From NCBI GenBank assembly GCA_003151375.1, contig PLXI01000274.1:1-10414 (forward strand): a DNA stretch of 10,414 nucleotides. The letters are read 5' to 3'. The position numbers were made by a program, and so were the translations under genes. Numbering within the stretch: position 1 is the first letter of the stretch; each line of letters starts with the position of its first letter. This DNA is from Hyphomicrobiales bacterium. GTDB taxonomy: Bacteria > Pseudomonadota > Alphaproteobacteria > Rhizobiales > Aestuariivirgaceae. The notes below the pieces were generated by a model. The model saw nothing but the letters and a program-made list of their open reading frames with translations. It was not told the DNA's origin and ran no database searches. Positions 7,374-10,414 of this stretch are shown here, in pieces.

Positions 7374-8074
7374 CGCATTTTTTTAGCCGTATGCGCCTGT
7401 CGCAAAATCCATCAACCGAAGCTTTGAAGATGCTGATTGATCCTGAAAATAGGGCACTAGCAATGGATGCTCACCATCGGCTGATTTGGTCGGCCTTTGC
7501 GGGCAAGGCAGAAGACAAGCGCGATTTTCTGTGGCGCACCGAAGAGAAGGGTGCGTTCATTGTATTCTCAAATCGCGAACCTTCACCATCGCCTTTGTTT
7601 GCGCCCTATGAAATAAAACCTTATGCGCCAAATTTGCGTGTCGGTGATAAGTTGACTTTTGTGCTTCGCGTGAACGCCACGAAAACCCGACCGGAAAAAT
7701 ACGCCGCCAAAGTGAATGGCAAAACCCGAAATAGGCGCGTTGATATTGTTATGCATGCCTTGAAAGACGTGGCGTCGGGTGAAGAGCGCAATGCAAAGCG
7801 CATGTCGATTGCGCAAGAAGTTGGCTCTCACTGGCTAACGGCTCAAGGCGAAAAACACGGCTTTGCAGTGCATGATTGCCATGTTGTGGATTATTCCGTG
7901 CAAGTGCTGCCAGACCATCGCGGAGTACGCAAAGGTCAACCCCAATTCGGCATATTGGAAATGACTGGCGAAATTGAAGTGCAAGACCCCGCTAAACTCG
8001 TTGAGAAACTCTTCTCTGGATTTGGTCGTGCCAAAGCCTTTGGCTGCGGTTTGATGTTGGTGAAACGCGTTTGA
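7370..8074 (+). CDS. cas6e: Cas6e (CasE/Cse3), crRNA-processing endoribonuclease
   Basis: A 234-residue endoribonuclease that cuts each repeat 3' of its hairpin and stays bound to it in Cascade. The start FFSRMRL is the first ferredoxin strand. H36 in AHHRLIWSAF aligns with the catalytic His of E. coli CasE (HQGLWHLF). LRVNATKT (99-106) matches LRANPIKT of E. coli, and the C-terminal GFGRAKAFGCGLMLV (217-231) is the glycine-rich RNA-binding loop. I chose ATG 7370 (ATGA overlap with cas5e, GAGGG at 7355-7359) rather than an upstream in-frame ATG at 7304, which lies inside cas5e and precedes the family start. Odd points: about 16 extra residues lie before the catalytic His, and Asp33 sits where E. 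coli has Tyr three residues before it. Family membership is secure. Confidence 0.95.
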   Translation: MTHFFSRMRLSQNPSTEALKMLIDPENRALAMDAHHRLIWSAFAGKAEDKRDFLWRTEEKGAFIVFSNREPSPSPLFAPYEIKPYAPNLRVGDKLTFVLRVNATKTRPEKYAAKVNGKTRNRRVDIVMHALKDVASGEERNAKRMSIAQEVGSHWLTAQGEKHGFAVHDCHVVDYSVQVLPDHRGVRKGQPQFGILEMTGEIEVQDPAKLVEKLFSGFGRAKAFGCGLMLVKRV

Positions 8075-9015
8075 GTTCTGGCCTGCCAGGGCTACCGCCG
8101 CCAAAGCCCATCCCTTTAAAGGATCGCGCGACACTTATTTTTGTCGAAAGGGCTCAGCTTGATGTTTCGGATGGTGCCTTTGTTGCTATCAATACGGATG
8201 GAACCCGAACGCATATACCAATAGGTGGTCTAGCATGCATCATGTTAGAGCCGGGCGCTCGTATTAGCCACGCAGCTGTGGCTCTGGCAGCTCGCGTTGG
8301 CACCTTGTTGACTTGGGTGGGAGAGGCCGGCGTTCGCCTTTACTCTGCTGGCCAGCCAGGTGGCGCACGCTCTGATAAACTTTTGTGGCAAGCCTCCATT
8401 GCGCTCGATCCCGACGCAAGGCTACGCGTGGTGCGCAAAATGTTTCAAATCCGTTTCCAAGAGGAAGCGCCATCTCGCCGCTCAATTGAACAATTGCGCG
8501 GCATTGAAGGCGCACGTGTACGCGCAACTTATGAACTGCTGGCGCAGCAACACGGTGTGAAGTGGACGAGGCGCAGTTATAATCCATCTGACTGGGAGTG
8601 GGGCGATATTCCCAACCGCTGTTTATCTGCTGCAACAGCATGTCTCCACGGTCTTACGGAAGCGGCAGTTTTGGCGGCTGGTTATGCACCTGCGATCGGT
8701 TTTCTCCATACAGGTAAACCCTTGTCATTTGTTTATGACATCGCCGACCTTTGGAAATTGGAAACGGTGGTGCCCGAGGCTTTTCGAATTGCAGGGCAGG
8801 CTGCTAACGGCAAACTAGACATGGTGCCCGATCGTGCTGTGCGCCTCGCCTGCCGCGATAGTTTTCGTAAAACTGGTCTCCTCTCAAAAATAATTCCTCA
8901 AATTGAAGAGGTTTTGACAGCCGGAGATTTGCCCGTTCCACTACCGCCAGATGGCACAGTGGGGCCGGCATTTGAGGATGGGGATAAATCGGGTGATGAT
9001 GGTCATCGTAGTTGA
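8071..9015 (+). CDS. cas1: Cas1, type I-E spacer integrase
   Basis: A 314-residue integrase that with Cas2 inserts new spacers at the leader end of the array. Similarity to E. coli Cas1 is visible nearly end to end: PIPLKDRATLIFVERAQLDV, RTHIPIGGLACIMLEPGARI, QPGGARSDKLLWQ and HTGKPLSFVYDIAD. The metal-binding residues are present as E146 (RGIEG), H213 (FLHTG) and D226 (YDIAD), equivalent to E. coli E141, H208 and D221 with a constant offset of 5. The most upstream usable start is TTG 8071, overlapping the cas6e stop (TTGA). No ATG or GTG lies near, and the conserved PIPLKDR begins at residue 13, so the non-ATG start is well supported. There is no obvious Shine-Dalgarno, so translation may depend on coupling to cas6e. 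The C-terminal tail ends GHRS as in E. coli. Confidence 0.98.
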   Translation: MSSGLPGLPPPKPIPLKDRATLIFVERAQLDVSDGAFVAINTDGTRTHIPIGGLACIMLEPGARISHAAVALAARVGTLLTWVGEAGVRLYSAGQPGGARSDKLLWQASIALDPDARLRVVRKMFQIRFQEEAPSRRSIEQLRGIEGARVRATYELLAQQHGVKWTRRSYNPSDWEWGDIPNRCLSAATACLHGLTEAAVLAAGYAPAIGFLHTGKPLSFVYDIADLWKLETVVPEAFRIAGQAANGKLDMVPDRAVRLACRDSFRKTGLLSKIIPQIEEVLTAGDLPVPLPPDGTVGPAFEDGDKSGDDGHRS

Positions 9016-9295
9016 AAATGCGCCACCAAACTTGCGGGGGCGGTTGGCTGCATGGCTTTTGGAAATCCGTGCGGGTGTCTATATCGGCACCTATTCAACC
9101 AGAACCAGAGAAAGAATATGGGAGCAGGTGGCATCAGGCATTGGTGAAGGTGATGCAGTATTGGCCTGGCAGGTGCCCAATGATCAGGGCTTCGATTTTG
9201 AAACCATCGGTCAAAACCGACGCATTCCAGTGGAGTTTGATGGACTAAAATTAGTCTCTTTTTTGCCAGCGTGTGGCACTCCAAAAGCCAAGTAA
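8996..9295 (+). CDS. cas2: Cas2, type I-E adaptation protein
   Basis: A 99-residue protein whose dimer bridges two Cas1 dimers in the integration complex. It matches the E. coli I-E form of Cas2: VIVVENAPPNLRGRLAAWLL, EIRAGVYIGTYS, RERIWEQVA, then GF.FETIGQNRRIPV and LDG-like FDGLKLVSFLP near the end. E7 is equivalent to the acidic residue of the E. coli beta-1 region. Starts at 8996 and 8999 (tandem ATG) fit the family N-terminus; a longer frame from 8951 would add 15 unrelated residues. It overlaps cas1 by 20 bases. The last residues (CGTPKAK) extend slightly past the E. coli end. The gene stops 60 bases before the first repeat. Confidence 0.97.
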   Translation: MMVIVVENAPPNLRGRLAAWLLEIRAGVYIGTYSTRTRERIWEQVASGIGEGDAVLAWQVPNDQGFDFETIGQNRRIPVEFDGLKLVSFLPACGTPKAK

Positions 9296-9355
9296 AAATT
9301 CGGTAGGCTGTTTGACATGGTAAATATTTAGTGAGATCAATGACTTCCATTAAGT
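9296..9355 (+). promoter_or_regulatory. CRISPR leader, with TTGACA hexamer and A/T palindrome
   Basis: The 60 bases between the cas2 stop and the first repeat act by position as the leader: they should drive pre-crRNA transcription and mark where new spacers go in. A perfect -35-like TTGACA lies at 9312-9317. Any -10 must fall near 9335-9341 and is poor (ATCAAT at 9336-9341, 18-base spacing). A perfect 10-bp palindrome TAAATATTTA lies at 9321-9330, directly before the IHF-like site. Orientation is supported by cas2 ending just upstream and by the repeat's 3' handle direction. The promoter assignment is tentative; the leader role is well supported by position. Confidence 0.7.
9335..9347 (+). 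promoter_or_regulatory. IHF-like binding site in the leader
   Basis: GATCAATGACTTC matches the IHF consensus WATCAANNNNTTR at all defined positions except the first and last, and an A/T-rich tract lies just 5' of it as in strong IHF sites. It occupies -21 to -9 relative to the first repeat. In E. coli, IHF binding at a comparable leader position bends DNA so that Cas1-Cas2 integrates at the leader-repeat junction. Functional assignment is inference from consensus and spacing. Confidence 0.5.
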
Positions 9356-10414
9356 CTGTTCCCCGCGCACGCGGGGATGAACCGGTAAGGATAGCCAAGA
9401 AAAGCCTCCATCCCGACTGTTCCCCGCGCACGCGGGGATGAACCGCTAGGGAATGGGTCATGGGGTAATGGGAGGCACTGTTCCCCGCGCACGCGGGGAT
9501 GAACCGCTTGACATTCTATTCTACATGCCGCGCAAGCACTGTTCCCCGCGCACGCGGGGATGAACCGAACTGCAATGATGAATTTTGGGTGTGTGAAAAC
9601 TGTTCCCCGCGCACGCGGGGATGAACCGCGTCTTGCCATTGCACAATTGAACAGCGCAGGCTGTTCCCCGCGCACGCGGGGATGAACCGGCTTGGGCGGC
9701 TCAATGAATAAATCGGGTTGCCTGTTCCCCGCGCACGCGGGGATGAACCGAACTCGTTAATACTTTGGTCGCTGCCAATCGCCTGTTCCCCGCGCACGCG
9801 GGGATGAACCGTTCAGCAACCTTCTCTATGTACGATTCCCTGACTGTTCCCCGCGCACGCGGGGATGAACCGGGCTGCGAGGATATAGAGGGGGTTCATT
9901 GTATCTGTTCCCCGCGCACGCGGGGATGAACCGCCTTGGTCAGTTAAAATGCCCGCTCATTACGGCTGTTCCCCGCGCACGCGGGGATGAACCGCCCGTT
10001 GGGCAAAATACCGCTTGGAAAAGGGGCTGTTCCCCGCGCACGCGGGGATGAACCGATGGTATGCACTGGGTGACAACTCACGACAAACTGTTCCCCGCGC
10101 ACGCGGGGATGAACCGACCTTTGATGAATTGAGGGGACGAGAATCACCCTGTTCCCCGCGCACGCGGGGATGAACCGTCATACCATGAAGGTGCACCCTA
10201 TGTTAAATCCTGTTCCCCGCGCACGCGGGGATGAACCGTTCCGGCCATTATTAAGGCCGATGAAAATAAACTGTTCCCCGCGCACGCGGGGATGAACCGC
10301 CTTAGTTGCCTCTTGTTCCTGGCCTATACTACTGTTCCCCGCGCACGCGGGGATGAACCGCACAACCTCAACCGGATTAGCAGTTGGACAAGCTGTTCCC
10401 CGCGCACGCGGGGA
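9356..10414 (+). CRISPR. Type I-E CRISPR array: 29-nt repeats, 32-nt spacers, truncated at window end
   Basis: Repeats begin at 9356 and every 61 bases after it up to 10393: 17 complete 29-nt repeats, and an eighteenth of which 22 bases are in the window. They enclose 17 spacers, each exactly 32 nt. All repeats look identical, starting CTGTTCCCCGCG and ending GGGGATGAACCG. The core CCCCGC-GCAC-GCGGGG forms a 6-bp stem with a 4-nt loop (7 bp if the loop is shortened to CA), the Cas6e substrate. Cutting after GCGGGG would give the 8-nt 5' handle AUGAACCG, one base from the E. coli AUAAACCG. The absence of degenerate repeats and the start next to the leader show that this is the young, leader-proximal end; the distal end lies outside. 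By eye I saw no spacer matching another part of the window. Short frames reading through the repeats are artefacts. Confidence 0.99.
9449..9472 (+). other. G-quadruplex-like motif inside spacer 2
   Basis: Spacer 2 (9446-9477) contains four G-runs, GGG (9449-9451), GGG (9455-9457), GGGG (9462-9465) and GGG (9470-9472), separated by loops of 3, 4 and 4 bases. This fits the common G3+N1-7 quadruplex pattern. Because the array is transcribed on this strand, the G-rich sequence would be in the crRNA itself. Folding is inferred from the pattern only. Confidence 0.5.

Noticed and set aside
3556..9295. Search for extra or novel genes hidden in the cas block
   Set aside because: Every base is covered by a recognisable cas gene with overlapping ends; no accessory cargo, transposase, frameshift or unexplained insertion was seen, so this is a canonical I-E locus rather than a new system.
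9337..10363. Several minus-strand open frames of 60-150 residues with recurring SSPRARGT, RFIPACAGN and VHPRVRGEQ
   Set aside because: These are translations of the CRISPR repeats, a well-known annotation artefact; the 61-base period rotates the same repeat through three frames.
9385..10392. Many spacers can be read as stop-free coding fragments
   Set aside because: A 32-nt sequence nearly always has at least one open frame among six, so this says nothing about the targets without a database match.

Overview
The window holds a complete type I-E (E. coli-like) CRISPR-Cas locus, all on the + strand, next to the tail end of a conjugative-transfer gene cluster. The upstream genes (C-terminus of TrbI, then DUF2274 and DUF736 proteins) form a set I associate with integrative/conjugative elements and plasmids of Alphaproteobacteria. 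An alphaproteobacterial host or element of moderate GC content is therefore my best guess; genus cannot be read from this window.

Layout: 1-167, 3' end of trbI; 170-466, DUF2274 gene; 463-768, DUF736 gene; 769-941, a non-coding gap with a short inverted repeat; 942-3464, cas3; 3465-3555, a gap with a perfect 8-bp inverted repeat and a possible promoter; 3556-9295, the tightly packed block casA(cas8e)-casB(cas11)-cas7e-cas5e-cas6e-cas1-cas2, in which every junction overlaps by 4 to 20 bases; 9296-9355, a short leader with an IHF-like site; 9356-10414, a CRISPR array of 17 full repeats and an eighteenth cut by the window end, with 17 spacers.

How it works together (family knowledge applied to these genes): the array is transcribed from the leader and Cas6e cuts each repeat hairpin to give crRNAs with an 8-nt 5' handle. 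CasA, CasB, Cas7e, Cas5e and Cas6e assemble on the crRNA as Cascade. When Cascade binds a target, CasA recruits Cas3, which nicks and unwinds the DNA. Cas1 and Cas2 insert new spacers at the leader end, probably helped by IHF. All cas genes are full length, the catalytic residues I could check are present in Cas3 HD, Cas3 helicase and Cas1, and the 17 complete repeats are identical, so the system looks intact and recently active.

I found no unexplained gene cargo or new system. The points worth a second look are the junction with conjugation genes, the inverted repeats in the two gaps, the leader architecture, a G-quadruplex-like spacer, and small sequence departures in Cas6e and Cas3.
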